The notes below the pieces were generated by a model. That model saw only the letters and a list, made by a program, of their open reading frames with translations. It searched no databases and had not been told where the DNA came from. The position numbers and the translations under genes were made by a program. This document shows positions 7,474 through 14,808 of a stretch of 26,658 bases of DNA, in pieces. Source of the DNA: JAHFOW01 sp046350595 (GTDB taxonomy: Bacteria; Planctomycetota; Brocadiia; Brocadiales; Brocadiaceae); assembly GCA_046350595.1 (NCBI GenBank), contig JAXMAC010000040.1, positions 1 through 26,658 of the forward strand, read 5' to 3'. Each line of letters opens with the position of its first letter. Positions within the stretch are counted from its first letter, which is position 1.

Positions 7474-7541
7474 AGAAAGGAGGTGGTTGTATGAAATTTT
7501 TATGAGGGTGGGCTAACGTTCGCGGCGCCCGGCCCACCCTC
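7474..7541 (+). promoter_or_regulatory. Extended Shine-Dalgarno, four-codon ORF and hairpin
   Basis: AGAAAGGAGGTG (7474-7485) is a 12-base match to the full anti-Shine-Dalgarno tail of 16S rRNA. Five bases later ATG (7491) opens M-K-F-L and TGA (7503-7505), whose last bases overlap a perfect 10-bp stem: GAGGGTGGGC (7504-7513) with 7532-7541, 18-base G+C-rich loop, then TTTCAG. It may be a leader peptide coupled to a terminator or attenuator, or the front of a gene cut off by rearrangement. Confidence 0.45.
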
Positions 7542-7581
7542 TTTCAGCCTTTTCAGAAATCGGGTATTGTTTAATTATACC

Positions 7582-7683
7582 CATTTTCGCCATTATCTTG
7601 TTTTCGACAATATAATGGCAAAAAGGCCTTTCTGTTTACAACTTATCAGAGAATAGGGCGCGCGTCAATATAATGTCGAAATG
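7582..7683 (+). repeat. Three copies of an 18-bp repeat, one inverted
   Basis: Copies: 7582-7600 (minus orientation), 7608-7626 and 7666-7683 (plus). The consensus on the plus strand is CAAkATAATGkCrAAAA, each copy differing at one to three positions. Copy 1 and copy 3 thus form imperfect terminal inverted repeats around about 100 bp. Both plus copies contain TATAAT, but neither has a -35 element at the proper distance. They may be operator sites, a miniature mobile element, or recombinase sites. Confidence 0.6.
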
Positions 7684-7765
7684 TGTGGAAAATCGAGTAG
7701 TAATTTTTTGGAGGAATCGCTATTGGTGTTAAGAGTGATTTATTCGAATTACAAGGAGAGGAATC

Positions 7766-7924
7766 ATGTTGAAATGTACCGATTTAATCAAAATCTTTTA
7801 TAGGAGCGTTTTCGATGATAAATTTCTACGATGGCGAGTATTACGATATGAAAATGGTGAGGGGATGTTTTGCGAAAAACTGTTTACCAACATGTTTGAA
7901 AGAAATAAAGGCAAAACTCCATAA
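7766..7924 (+). CDS. Possible 52-residue small protein overlapping the next gene
   Basis: ATG 7766 has AAGGAG (7753-7758) seven bases upstream and opens 52 codons ending with TAA at 7922. The product is basic and contains two cysteines, and I do not recognise it. It overlaps the 67-codon frame that starts at 7815 by 110 bases in another phase, so either only one is real or the two are coupled. The ribosome binding site here is the better of the two; the downstream frame has the more protein-like composition. Confidence 0.3.
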   Translation: MLKCTDLIKIFYRSVFDDKFLRWRVLRYENGEGMFCEKLFTNMFERNKGKTP

Positions 7925-8018
7925 AGCCGCGAAAGACTTGAGGGATCTCTTAGAAATATGCCCAAACTGTGATTGTGCATTCTACGACGAGCATAGAGAG
8001 TGGAAAGTAATCCGATAA
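7815..8018 (+). CDS. Cysteine-rich 67-residue small protein
   Basis: ATG 7815 is preceded by AGGAG (7802-7806) at eight bases. The product is 67 residues with two cysteine clusters, C18-x4-C23-x3-C27 and C-P-N-C-D-C near residues 49-54, joined by a basic amphipathic helix (KEIKAKLHKAAKDLRDLLE). The arrangement suggests a small zinc-binding hairpin, but I cannot assign a family. The stop is followed within five bases by an 11-bp intrinsic terminator. The gene's 3' end lies in repeat copy B (8006-8110), the counterpart of the sequence behind the 27-codon frame at 6427. It is possibly an accessory regulator of the element. Confidence 0.5.
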   Translation: MINFYDGEYYDMKMVRGCFAKNCLPTCLKEIKAKLHKAAKDLRDLLEICPNCDCAFYDEHREWKVIR

Positions 8019-8110
8019 TCGTAAAGGCGGGGGTTTGTCCCCCGCCTTTCTTTTTGCTCAAAGGGAGCAGGGGAAGTAGAGATCAGGGAGGCGTCTCCCA
8101 CCCACCCTAA
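8006..8110 (+). repeat. Terminator-bearing repeat unit, copy B
   Basis: Second copy of the unit at 6506-6600. Shared blocks are AGTAATC, AATCG-y-AAAGGCGG-r-GG, CTTTTTGCT, CAGGGAGGCG and CCCACCCTA. Copy B has compensating bases that perfect the hairpin. The sequence immediately beyond it leads into the stump of an XRE regulator, in place of the intact MarR gene behind copy A. Confidence 0.7.
8023..8055 (+). terminator. Strong intrinsic terminator
   Basis: Perfect 11-bp stem AAAGGCGGGGG (8023-8033) with CCCCCGCCTTT (8039-8049), loop TTTGT, then CTTTTTGC. It ends transcription of the small cysteine-rich gene and insulates the restriction operon downstream. Confidence 0.88.
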
Positions 8111-8182
8111 AGCGTACCGAACTTTATGTAATTTGTTTGTAGAAAACAAAATAATTGTTAGTATATTTATAATGTAATAATA

Positions 8183-8254
8183 AAACCCTTAATCCACACA
8201 GTAGTGAAAATTGCCAAAGGTTTGGGAATAACCATTGATGAGTTAATCAAATAG
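8183..8254 (+). pseudogene. C-terminal stump of an XRE/Cro-type HTH regulator
   Basis: The frame ending with TAG at 8252 reads K-P-L-I-H-T-V-V-K-I-A-K-G-L-G-I-T-I-D-E-L-I-K. This matches the last helices of an XRE helix-turn-helix domain (pattern N-P-T-L-x-T-L-x-K-I-A-K-A-L-G-V-S-x-D-E-L-L). The upstream two thirds of the domain, including the recognition helix, are missing. In-frame sequence before it is AT-rich and hits a stop at 8159-8161. It ends four bases before the mod ATG, where a restriction controller gene would be expected. This is most simply explained as a controller gene cut away when the operon was joined to the repeat unit at 8006-8110. Confidence 0.65.
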
Positions 8255-8258
8255 AAAT

Positions 8259-10286
8259 ATGGACAAAGAACGACAACAGAAAATATATGAGCTTCTGAAA
8301 CGCGGGTTGAAACTTGCCGAAACTGGTGAGGAGCTTCCGGCAGAATGGGCGCGCGAATTTTTTCCGCCGGAGCGACGGGAGTATGAGCTTGTCTATAACG
8401 GCAAGGAAAGCGAGGAACAAATACTCGCCGATACAATGGCGGTGCCACTCCAACCGGTGAGTACATTCGGACAAAACGGTGTTGATTGGCATAACAAACT
8501 AATTTTTGGTGATAACTTGCAGGCAATGAAGACGCTTTTGCAGATGAAAGAGCGTGGTGAGTTGGTAAACGCCGACGGCACGCCCGGCGTTCGGCTCGTC
8601 TACATTGACCCACCATTTGGAACCGGAGATGAATACTCTATCACTGATGACCTGCGCGCTTATTCTGCGAAACTGCAAGGAAGCAAATTTATTGAATTTT
8701 TGAGAAAGCGACTAATACTACTTCGTGAGCTTTTAGCTGCCGATGGAAGCATTTATATCCGCATTGATTATCATTTTGGTCATTACATTAAGGCAGTTGC
8801 AGACGAAGTATTTGGTCCGCAGTTTTTCAGAAACGAAATTGTCATCAATCGTTTCAAGAGGCAATTGCGCGGGCTCAATCAATTCAATGTTGCAACTGAC
8901 TCGCTGTTTCTGTATTCAAAATCAGGCAATCCGGTATTCAACGAACAATTACGATCTCGCCTTTGCTCTTTTTGTGGACAAATGACGGAGCCACAATGGT
9001 TGCCTATGACTTCTCCCGGATTACGAAATCCGCCCGAAAGAATAATACTCGGACAAAAATTATTGCCACCAAAGGGGAGACACTGGACTTTCACGCAAGC
9101 ACGAATTATTGCAATGGAAAAAGAGGGGCGAATTAGAATTGAAAATACATCAACTTGGACTGATTTAGATGGAGACCGTCATCGTGGTGTTCCAGAGTAT
9201 TTACAGACGGAAGAAACGCCGACTGATTCTAGTTGGACTGATCTCAAGGGATATGTGCGTAGTGCAAGATATCCAACCGAAAACCCAGAAGAATTACTTG
9301 AGCGAGTTGTGCGCGCTTCCTCAAACGAGGGTGATATTGTGATTGATTCTTTCGCCGGTTCCGGCACGACTTGCGCCGTGGCAGAGAAATTGAAACGGCG
9401 ATGGATTGGGATTGATTCTGGCAAACTTGCAATCTACACCATTCAAAAACGAATGCTCAATTTGCGTGAGGAAATCGGCAATTCTGGCAAGCCACTTGCC
9501 GTCAAATCTTTTACGCTCTATAACGCTGGACTGTACGATTTTGAGACCTTGCGGCAATTGCCGTGGGAAGGGTGGCGCTCTATCGCGCTACAACTTTTTG
9601 AATGTAAGGACGAGCCACATAAAATTCGGGGTTTTCAAATGGACGGAAAGCGGCAAGGTTCAAGCGTATATGTATTTAATCATTTTGAAAAAGGTAAAAT
9701 AAGCCGCGAAACAATTGCTGATCTGCACGCAAGTATTGGGAAACAAGTCGGCGAGCGATGTTTTGTTGTTGCCCCGCGCGGCGCGTTTCTCTTTCAAGAG
9801 GATTACATTGAAATGGACAATGTGCGTTACTACGCGCTGCGTATTCCATATTCCTACATCAATGAAGTGCACCGGCGAGAGTTTTCCGCACTAATCCAAC
9901 CGAGCGACGAAAGGGCGGTGAACGAAACTGTGGAAGCCGTCGGTTTTGATTTTATCCAGCCGCCACTTGTTGAGCTTGAAATAAAAGCGCGAGGCGTAAC
10001 GGTATCGCTCAAAATTAAAAAGTTTGAAAGCCGCGCTCGTGTAAAAGGTAAGGAGAAAATCGGCAGACACGACACGCTTTCAATGGTAATGGTTGATTTC
10101 AATTACAACGGCAAGGTGTTTGATCTGGACAAAGTATTTTACGCGACTGCGCTCAAAGATAACGGATGGAAAATTGAGTTTCCGCGCAAAGATGTTACCG
10201 GTAATGTGATGTTGGTATTTTTGGACATATACGGCAACGAGTCGCGAGGAGTAATTGAGAAAGCAAAATTGGCGCAGAGCGCATAG
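8259..10286 (+). CDS. mod: Type III restriction-modification methyltransferase (Mod)
   Basis: A 675-residue adenine-N6 DNA methyltransferase of the beta class. Motif IV is DPPF (117-120, preceded by V-R-L-V-Y-I) and motif I is FAGSGT (365-370), in the order IV before I. The region between them (about 190-340) would be the target recognition domain; it includes a C236-x2-C239 pair. The N-terminal segment WHNKLIFGDNLQAMKTLL is characteristic of type III Mod. In a type III system Mod recognises a 5-6 bp asymmetric site, methylates one strand and forms a complex with Res. The gene lies 29 bases before res. Base composition appears richer in G+C than the flanking plasmid genes, suggesting separate acquisition. 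The ATG at 8259 has no clear ribosome binding site and follows an XRE stump by four bases, so it was perhaps translated by coupling originally. Confidence 0.93.
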   Translation: MDKERQQKIYELLKRGLKLAETGEELPAEWAREFFPPERREYELVYNGKESEEQILADTMAVPLQPVSTFGQNGVDWHNKLIFGDNLQAMKTLLQMKERGELVNADGTPGVRLVYIDPPFGTGDEYSITDDLRAYSAKLQGSKFIEFLRKRLILLRELLAADGSIYIRIDYHFGHYIKAVADEVFGPQFFRNEIVINRFKRQLRGLNQFNVATDSLFLYSKSGNPVFNEQLRSRLCSFCGQMTEPQWLPMTSPGLRNPPERIILGQKLLPPKGRHWTFTQARIIAMEKEGRIRIENTSTWTDLDGDRHRGVPEYLQTEETPTDSSWTDLKGYVRSARYPTENPEELLERVVRASSNEGDIVIDSFAGSGTTCAVAEKLKRRWIGIDSGKLAIYTIQKRMLNLREEIGNSGKPLAVKSFTLYNAGLYDFETLRQLPWEGWRSIALQLFECKDEPHKIRGFQMDGKRQGSSVYVFNHFEKGKISRETIADLHASIGKQVGERCFVVAPRGAFLFQEDYIEMDNVRYYALRIPYSYINEVHRREFSALIQPSDERAVNETVEAVGFDFIQPPLVELEIKARGVTVSLKIKKFESRARVKGKEKIGRHDTLSMVMVDFNYNGKVFDLDKVFYATALKDNGWKIEFPRKDVTGNVMLVFLDIYGNESRGVIEKAKLAQSA

Positions 10287-10315
10287 CCAGCGGGCAAGCA
10301 TGCAAAGAAATAATT

Positions 10316-12832
10316 ATGTCAAAACGAACAAACAACGGAATACAACGCTTTCATAACGAAAACCTTGTGCTTGAGGTCAGCGCGTCTGTTGATCGCCGCA
10401 AATGGGATGAGAGTAAATACGAACCGTTTATAGACGAGTTGTGCGGCCTACACGAATATCAAAAGGACGCAATCGGAGTTGCGCTCCGGTATCTTTTGGG
10501 CGGAGAATATCGCGATTTGCGAGAGATGGCGACAAAAAACTTTTCAAGCAACGAAGTATTGCGCGACAGATACGGCACTCGCGAGAGCATGGAGCGGAAT
10601 TTGCAATTTCCAAGCCAGCTTTCGGCTTCACTTGATTTGGCAACTGGCACAGGCAAAAGTTATGTGATGTATGGTATTGCCGCGATTATGCTTGCCGAAG
10701 GCGCGGTTGATCGGGTGCTTTTGCTTTGTCCGTCTACCACGATTGAGGATGGGCTTTTGGAGAAGTTTGAGGGAATGGCTGGTAACGCCGATTTACGCGA
10801 CCTTTTACCTTCCAACTCGATTGTAAACGCGCCTCGGATTATCAATGCGAGCGAGAGTATCGTTTCGGGAAGTATTTGCATTGAAAACTATCATGCCATT
10901 CTTGCTCATGTGCGCTCGTCTATCCGCGATAGCTTGCAAGGCAAGGGTGATCGAACGCTTATTCTCAACGACGAAGCTCACCATGTCGCAAATGCGCCGA
11001 CCGGCGAAGCCGGACGCTGGAAAAGTTTTCTAACTGACTCCGCCTTTGGTTTTCGATATATCATCGGTGTTTCAGGAACTTGCTACACTGGCAACGATTA
11101 TTTTTCTGATGTGATTTATCGCTACTCTTTGCGTCAAGCAATAGAGCAGAGATTTGTAAAGAAGGTGCAGTATGTAGCGGAAATGACCCGCACCAACCGC
11201 CCGGAAGAAGAAAAGTGGCAATTGGTACTCAACCGACACGAGGAGATCAGGCGCAAGCTTCGTCTGCACAAATTGCGCCCTCTCACCATCGTTATCACTC
11301 GCGATATTCGCGGGTGCAAAGATGTTGCGGATAAGCTAAAAGCATTTTTAATGGAGCAAACTGGTAAAAGCCGTGAGCAAATTGACGAACAGGTACTTGT
11401 CATCCATAGCGACGCACCCGACCTTGCGCGCCTACCTAGCGTGAACAATGCAAATAGTAAAGTTGAATGGATTTTGTCCGTTTCCATGCTCAATGAGGGC
11501 TGGGATGTAAAACGAGTATTCCAGATCGTACCGCATGAGAAAAAAGCGTTTGAAAGCAAGTTGCTCATCGCTCAAGTGCTCGGTCGCGGTTTGCGCATAC
11601 CTGACAAGTGGACGGGTGAACAGCCGGAGGTTACGGTTTTCAATCACGACAATTGGGCCGAGGATATTCGACATCTCGTGTATGAAGTGATGGAATTTGA
11701 AAAACGCATTCCGACCTTCCCGCTTGCGGAATCAGAGTTTAATTTTGAATTACTTAACATTGAGTACGACCCGAAAGCGTATGTTGAAACCTACCCGATG
11801 GATAGTAAATATAAATTGTTCGCAAAAGGATATGTCGATCTTTCAACGGAAAAGCAGATTGAAGAAGTAAAAATTGAGTTTGAAGAAGCCGACACCGGAG
11901 TGCGGACACAATGGAAAACAAAAATAAAACATAAGATCTACACCCCGCGCGAGGTTGCCGAGGTTATGTATCATCGATTTGAGGATTTGTTAGATGATGA
12001 AGACCGAAAGTATTACGCAAAGCAATTTCCGGTTAAAAAACTTGAGGAGATTATCAAAAAGTCGCTTCAAGAGACCGACAATAAGGTGATAACCGACAGC
12101 ATACGACAGAAGTTTTTGCAGTCGCTTGGTACACTTCAGCGTAAAGCGGCGCAAGTAGTGAGATATGATTTTGAGCCAAAAAATTATTTCGCCGTTCCCA
12201 CAAGCAATCGCCCGCAAGAAAGCGCGAGCGCATCGGAATTGAAAGGAAATAAAACTTTCTATTTCACCTCTAAAACGCCCGAAAGTATACCGGATGAATA
12301 TAAAGAATTTTACGAGGAAGCAACAGAGAGCGGGAGTGGTTTTAAATGCGTTCCTATTGCTAATCGTTATGATTTTAAAACCTCTCTTAACGCCGTAATT
12401 GCCGACCACGAAAATGAGCGCCGGTTTGTGAAAGAATTAATAAGTGCGGACAATCTATCACATATTGACGCTTGGATGAAATCAACACAGACGGGTTTTT
12501 ATGAGATTGATTATTTTTGGAAAAAAGGCGAACATCCAAAGCGTGGCAGATTTAATCCTGACTTTTTTATCAAAACCGGCAAACTCATTTTAGTTGTTGA
12601 GATAAAAGATGATGAGGAAATAAACGATCCATCACCGGAAAACGAAAAGAAATATGAATATGCTATCGCCCATTTTACTCGGATTAACGACTATTTGAAA
12701 AAGAAACGAGCGGAAGTTAGTTATAAATTTAATTTTCTCACTCCATCCGATTTCAATAAATTTTTTCAAAGTATAAGGGATGGAAGCATTACAAACTTCC
12801 GTTCGGCGTTAGATGTCGAATTAAATAAATAA
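10316..12832 (+). CDS. res: Type III restriction enzyme helicase-nuclease subunit (Res)
   Basis: An 838-residue superfamily 2 translocase-nuclease that works with Mod to cut unmethylated DNA. Walker A is ATGTGKS (109-115), motif II is DEAH (219-222), and motif VI is Q-V-L-G-R-G-L-R near residues 418-425. A C-terminal PD-(D/E)xK nuclease is visible as P748-D749 with E762-x-K764 (LVVEIK). All catalytic elements are intact, so the protein should be active. It is slightly shorter than common Res subunits (900-1000). It shares composition with mod and is followed by only 85 bases before a convergent gene, with short inverted repeats (12836-12852, 12884-12912) in the gap that could terminate it. 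The ATG is weakly supported upstream (AAAGAAAT). Confidence 0.93.
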   Translation: MSKRTNNGIQRFHNENLVLEVSASVDRRKWDESKYEPFIDELCGLHEYQKDAIGVALRYLLGGEYRDLREMATKNFSSNEVLRDRYGTRESMERNLQFPSQLSASLDLATGTGKSYVMYGIAAIMLAEGAVDRVLLLCPSTTIEDGLLEKFEGMAGNADLRDLLPSNSIVNAPRIINASESIVSGSICIENYHAILAHVRSSIRDSLQGKGDRTLILNDEAHHVANAPTGEAGRWKSFLTDSAFGFRYIIGVSGTCYTGNDYFSDVIYRYSLRQAIEQRFVKKVQYVAEMTRTNRPEEEKWQLVLNRHEEIRRKLRLHKLRPLTIVITRDIRGCKDVADKLKAFLMEQTGKSREQIDEQVLVIHSDAPDLARLPSVNNANSKVEWILSVSMLNEGWDVKRVFQIVPHEKKAFESKLLIAQVLGRGLRIPDKWTGEQPEVTVFNHDNWAEDIRHLVYEVMEFEKRIPTFPLAESEFNFELLNIEYDPKAYVETYPMDSKYKLFAKGYVDLSTEKQIEEVKIEFEEADTGVRTQWKTKIKHKIYTPREVAEVMYHRFEDLLDDEDRKYYAKQFPVKKLEEIIKKSLQETDNKVITDSIRQKFLQSLGTLQRKAAQVVRYDFEPKNYFAVPTSNRPQESASASELKGNKTFYFTSKTPESIPDEYKEFYEEATESGSGFKCVPIANRYDFKTSLNAVIADHENERRFVKELISADNLSHIDAWMKSTQTGFYEIDYFWKKGEHPKRGRFNPDFFIKTGKLILVVEIKDDEEINDPSPENEKKYEYAIAHFTRINDYLKKKRAEVSYKFNFLTPSDFNKFFQSIRDGSITNFRSALDVELNK

Positions 12833-12883
12833 CGGCGCGCCAATGAAATTGGCACACATCCCCAACTCCTCAAAAAATGGACA

Positions 12884-12912
12884 GTCCTATGAATAATTGG
12901 TGAATATAGGAC
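12884..12912. terminator. Possible hairpin between convergent genes
   Basis: GTCCTAT (12884-12890) pairs with ATAGGAC (12906-12912) across a 15-base loop. A second short stem, GCCAAT-GAA-ATTGGC, lies at about 12838-12852. Neither has a strong T run, but both fall in the 85-bp gap between res and the convergent endonuclease gene. Confidence 0.35.
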
Positions 12913-12917
12913 AAATA

Positions 12918-13742
12918 TTAATTAAAATTCTCTTTAACCCATTCTTCGTTATTACTGCTCTCTATCTCTTCCTCTATACCGTCGGGCAATTCACGCAAGA
13001 AATCTAATCTGCTTCTTTTTTCAATTTCGTTGATTGTGCTTATATGCCCAATTACCTTGTCGTTTCTTGGCGTATCTTGACTGAATATAAAAGCCGCAAC
13101 TTCTAGTGAATTGCCGCTTTTGCCAGGGGCAACAATTATTTTCCAGTAACCGGAAGGCACTCTATGAGGTTCGTTCGCACCTGAAAGCGAGGGCATATTT
13201 TTTTCATACAATGGCCCAGTCATTACATAAATGATATTGCCAGCCTTTGCAAGGCTTCTTTCCTTTTCTTCCAGCTTCTCCCAGGAGCCTTGATTAAGCT
13301 CGGATTTTTGCGGTGTTATATTTGATAAGTAATTAGTCTCCTCCCAATATTTGGTACCTTTAAACGAGCCTAATGGCGCTTGATGTCCGCGATCAACCCT
13401 AAGCTTTTCATAGGCATTCTTATAATCGTTTGGCTCCAGTGTTTCTTTATCTTCAAGCCAGGGATCGGCCTTCCAATTCCTTGTTGTGTCTGCATTGCCT
13501 GTAACTATTTCTTTATCTAGCCGATAAGCCACCCAATCAGCCATTTTTGTAGTGTCATTGGAAGAGAGGGCGTAAATATCTCTGATTATTAAATCGTTTG
13601 TCGCCGGCGTGCCAGTGGGATATCCATAGATGAAGTGCTTGCAATGTATTTCCGGATAAAAAGAAGGTTGAGCATATAGGGGAAAAGAAAAACACAGAAA
13701 AATGAGAAGGATACCAAAAAATAATCTTAATTGTCTTTGCAT
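12918..13742 (-). CDS. Secreted DNA/RNA non-specific endonuclease (NucA/NUC1 family)
   Basis: A 274-residue exported nuclease of the beta-beta-alpha-metal class. Residues 1-24 are a signal peptide (positively charged start, hydrophobic core, cleavage at P-L-Y-A). The catalytic motif is DRGH (117-120), with H120 as general base. The magnesium-binding asparagine region is S-N-I-T-P-Q (N141), followed by N150, W154 and E158, as in Serratia nuclease and NucA. It should act outside the cytoplasm, degrading DNA and RNA for nutrient use or removing extracellular DNA. ATG at 13742 has AGGAGAG seven bases upstream. The gene is convergent with res and divergent from the DUF2188 gene; the 240-bp divergent region holds direct and inverted repeats. 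All key residues are present. Confidence 0.88.
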   Translation of the reverse strand: MQRQLRLFFGILLIFLCFSFPLYAQPSFYPEIHCKHFIYGYPTGTPATNDLIIRDIYALSSNDTTKMADWVAYRLDKEIVTGNADTTRNWKADPWLEDKETLEPNDYKNAYEKLRVDRGHQAPLGSFKGTKYWEETNYLSNITPQKSELNQGSWEKLEEKERSLAKAGNIIYVMTGPLYEKNMPSLSGANEPHRVPSGYWKIIVAPGKSGNSLEVAAFIFSQDTPRNDKVIGHISTINEIEKRSRLDFLRELPDGIEEEIESSNNEEWVKENFN

Positions 13743-13856
13743 AACTGTCTCTCCTGATAATTGAAAAGTAGTGAATAGATCCCGAACATTCTTGTGTCTT
13801 TATCAAGAAATTAAACCAACCTGTAGTATTATGTAAAAATGTTGATAATTAACCTT

Positions 13857-13898
13857 TGTCACCCCAATCTATCACAGGTGTCACCTCATATGGTTAAC
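13857..13898. promoter_or_regulatory. Repeats in the divergent control region
   Basis: TGTCACC occurs twice in direct orientation 22 bp apart (13857-13863 and 13879-13885), the second within GGTGTCACC. TTAACC (13849-13854) and GGTTAA (13892-13897) form an outer inverted pair. The sites lie between the nuclease gene and the DUF2188 promoter and may be regulator binding sites; no regulator can be named. Confidence 0.35.
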
Positions 13899-13909
13899 TG
13901 TACAATGTA

Positions 13910-13938
13910 TTGACATTTCTACAATATAAAGTTATGAT
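13910..13938 (+). promoter_or_regulatory. Strong promoter of the DUF2188 gene
   Basis: Perfect TTGACA (13910-13915), 17-bp spacer, TATGAT (13933-13938). The transcript would begin near 13945, about 40 bases before the ATG, with GGAGG in between. Confidence 0.75.
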
Positions 13939-13986
13939 AGCAAAAATTATTCCGTATTTAAATTTAATATTGAAGGAGGTACAAAA

Positions 13987-14208
13987 ATGGGAAAAAATCA
14001 ACATGTAGTTAGTAGAGGCAATGCGTGGGCTGTTCTTGGTGAGGGCAATACCCGTGATACTTCTCGTCATTCAACACAGGCAGAAGCGTTTGAGGCAGCC
14101 AGGGAAATCGCAAAGAATCAAAAGAGCGAAGTATTCCTTCATGGTACTGATGGAAAAATAAGAGAGCGAAATACCTACGGCCACGATCCATATCCACCAA
14201 AAGGTTAG
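13987..14208 (+). CDS. DUF2188 family small protein
   Basis: A 73-residue protein matching the DUF2188 pattern almost throughout: K-N-Q-H-V-V-x-R-G-N-x-W-A-V near the start, S-R-H-S-T-Q-A-E-A and A-A-R-E-I-A-K-N-Q in the middle, then V-F-L-H-G-x-D-G-K-I-R and a C-terminal Y-G-x-D-P-Y-P-P. The family is widespread and of unknown function; its fold is a short beta-alpha-beta with a basic, possibly nucleic-acid-facing surface. ATG has AAGGAGG seven bases upstream and a near-consensus promoter, so expression should be high. The following gene begins 33 bases later on the same strand and may be co-transcribed. Confidence 0.85.
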   Translation: MGKNQHVVSRGNAWAVLGEGNTRDTSRHSTQAEAFEAAREIAKNQKSEVFLHGTDGKIRERNTYGHDPYPPKG

Positions 14209-14241
14209 GATTTTATCATTTTCATTAAGGAGCTTCAAATT

Positions 14242-14598
14242 ATGAAAAGTATCTTAATCACTTCTATAGCTATTTTATCCTTTGCAATCTTTCTAAACTC
14301 TGCAACAGCCCAATATCAAAATGATGTATTTATCTTTCAAGAACATAGATTTATAATTATTACATTACCTCCTCAAATTCCATTTAAAGTATGGTATGAT
14401 TCGGTGGGTAAGGGTAATTCTTATAACTTAGATAAAATCAGACAAGAGACAGGCGCAGTAACGGCACACAATGCAACCCCTATTAATGAAACTATAACTA
14501 ACGGCTTTCCATTGTTTTATACTACCATATTTCCTGGTACTGCCACAGAAATATCCCTGGGCACAACTTCTAGTGCCAGTAAATTGGAACAAAATTAA
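14242..14598 (+). CDS. Small secreted protein of unknown function
   Basis: A 118-residue protein with a clear signal peptide (residues 1-23, hydrophobic core I-L-I-T-S-I-A-I-L-S-F-A-I-F-L, cleavage after A-T-A). The mature part is about 95 residues, without cysteines or a recognisable motif: an aromatic/Ile-rich stretch (F-I-I-I-T-L-P-P-Q-I-P-F-K-V-W-Y), then a Thr/Ala-rich half. ATG has AAGGAG nine bases upstream. It probably shares the DUF2188 promoter (33-base gap). The product would be periplasmic or extracellular; I cannot assign a function. Confidence 0.65.
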   Translation: MKSILITSIAILSFAIFLNSATAQYQNDVFIFQEHRFIIITLPPQIPFKVWYDSVGKGNSYNLDKIRQETGAVTAHNATPINETITNGFPLFYTTIFPGTATEISLGTTSSASKLEQN

Positions 14599-14681
14599 TC
14601 TCCGGAACAACAGATTAAAAATTCTCTATTCTTTTTATCTGTGTTCCGCTTAAACAGAAGATTGTGTTCCCAACAATTATT

Positions 14682-14808
14682 ACATAAGAAACTTTCCCTA
14701 AAATAGCTCTTTTCGGGAAAGTATGTTATAATAGAGTGAATATTCTTAAGGATTATTAGCAAAATAAATTATCGTCTTAAATACTATTTTCGGGAATGTT
14801 TCTTATGA
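14682..14808 (+). repeat. Three 25-bp repeats flanking the recombinase promoter
   Basis: Copy 1 (14682-14706) is inverted relative to copy 2 (14707-14731), which abuts it, and to copy 3 (14784-14808), which contains the start of the recombinase gene. Copies 1 and 3 agree at about 22 of 25 positions, copies 1 and 2 at about 19. The shared core is TTTTCGGGAAAGT. Copies 1 and 2 form a ~50-bp imperfect palindrome with a perfect inner pair (ACTTTCCC 14691-14698 and GGGAAAGT 14715-14722). They look like recombinase binding sites or an attachment site. Confidence 0.7.
14724..14732 (+). promoter_or_regulatory. Extended -10 promoter within the repeat cluster
   Basis: TGTTATAAT (14724-14732) is a perfect extended -10 element (TG-N-TATAAT). 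No -35 hexamer is present at 16-18 bp, as is allowed for extended -10 promoters. It reads toward the recombinase and overlaps the end of repeat copy 2, so recombinase binding would probably repress it. Confidence 0.5.

Larger units (their letters stand above)
7179..7765 (+). other. 587-bp region without a convincing gene, rich in structure
   Basis: This stretch holds a promoter (7217-7244), a leader with paired hairpins (7273-7384), an extended Shine-Dalgarno sequence before a four-codon frame (7474-7505), a 10-bp hairpin (7504-7541), a small hairpin (7562-7567 with 7577-7582) and three copies of an 18-bp repeat (7582-7683). Two copies of AGCAATAAAC with flanking similarity (near 7177 and 7438) bracket the first part. 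The only frame above 60 codons (7247-7432) has no ribosome binding site and a composition unlike a real protein, so I do not call it. Confidence 0.5.
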
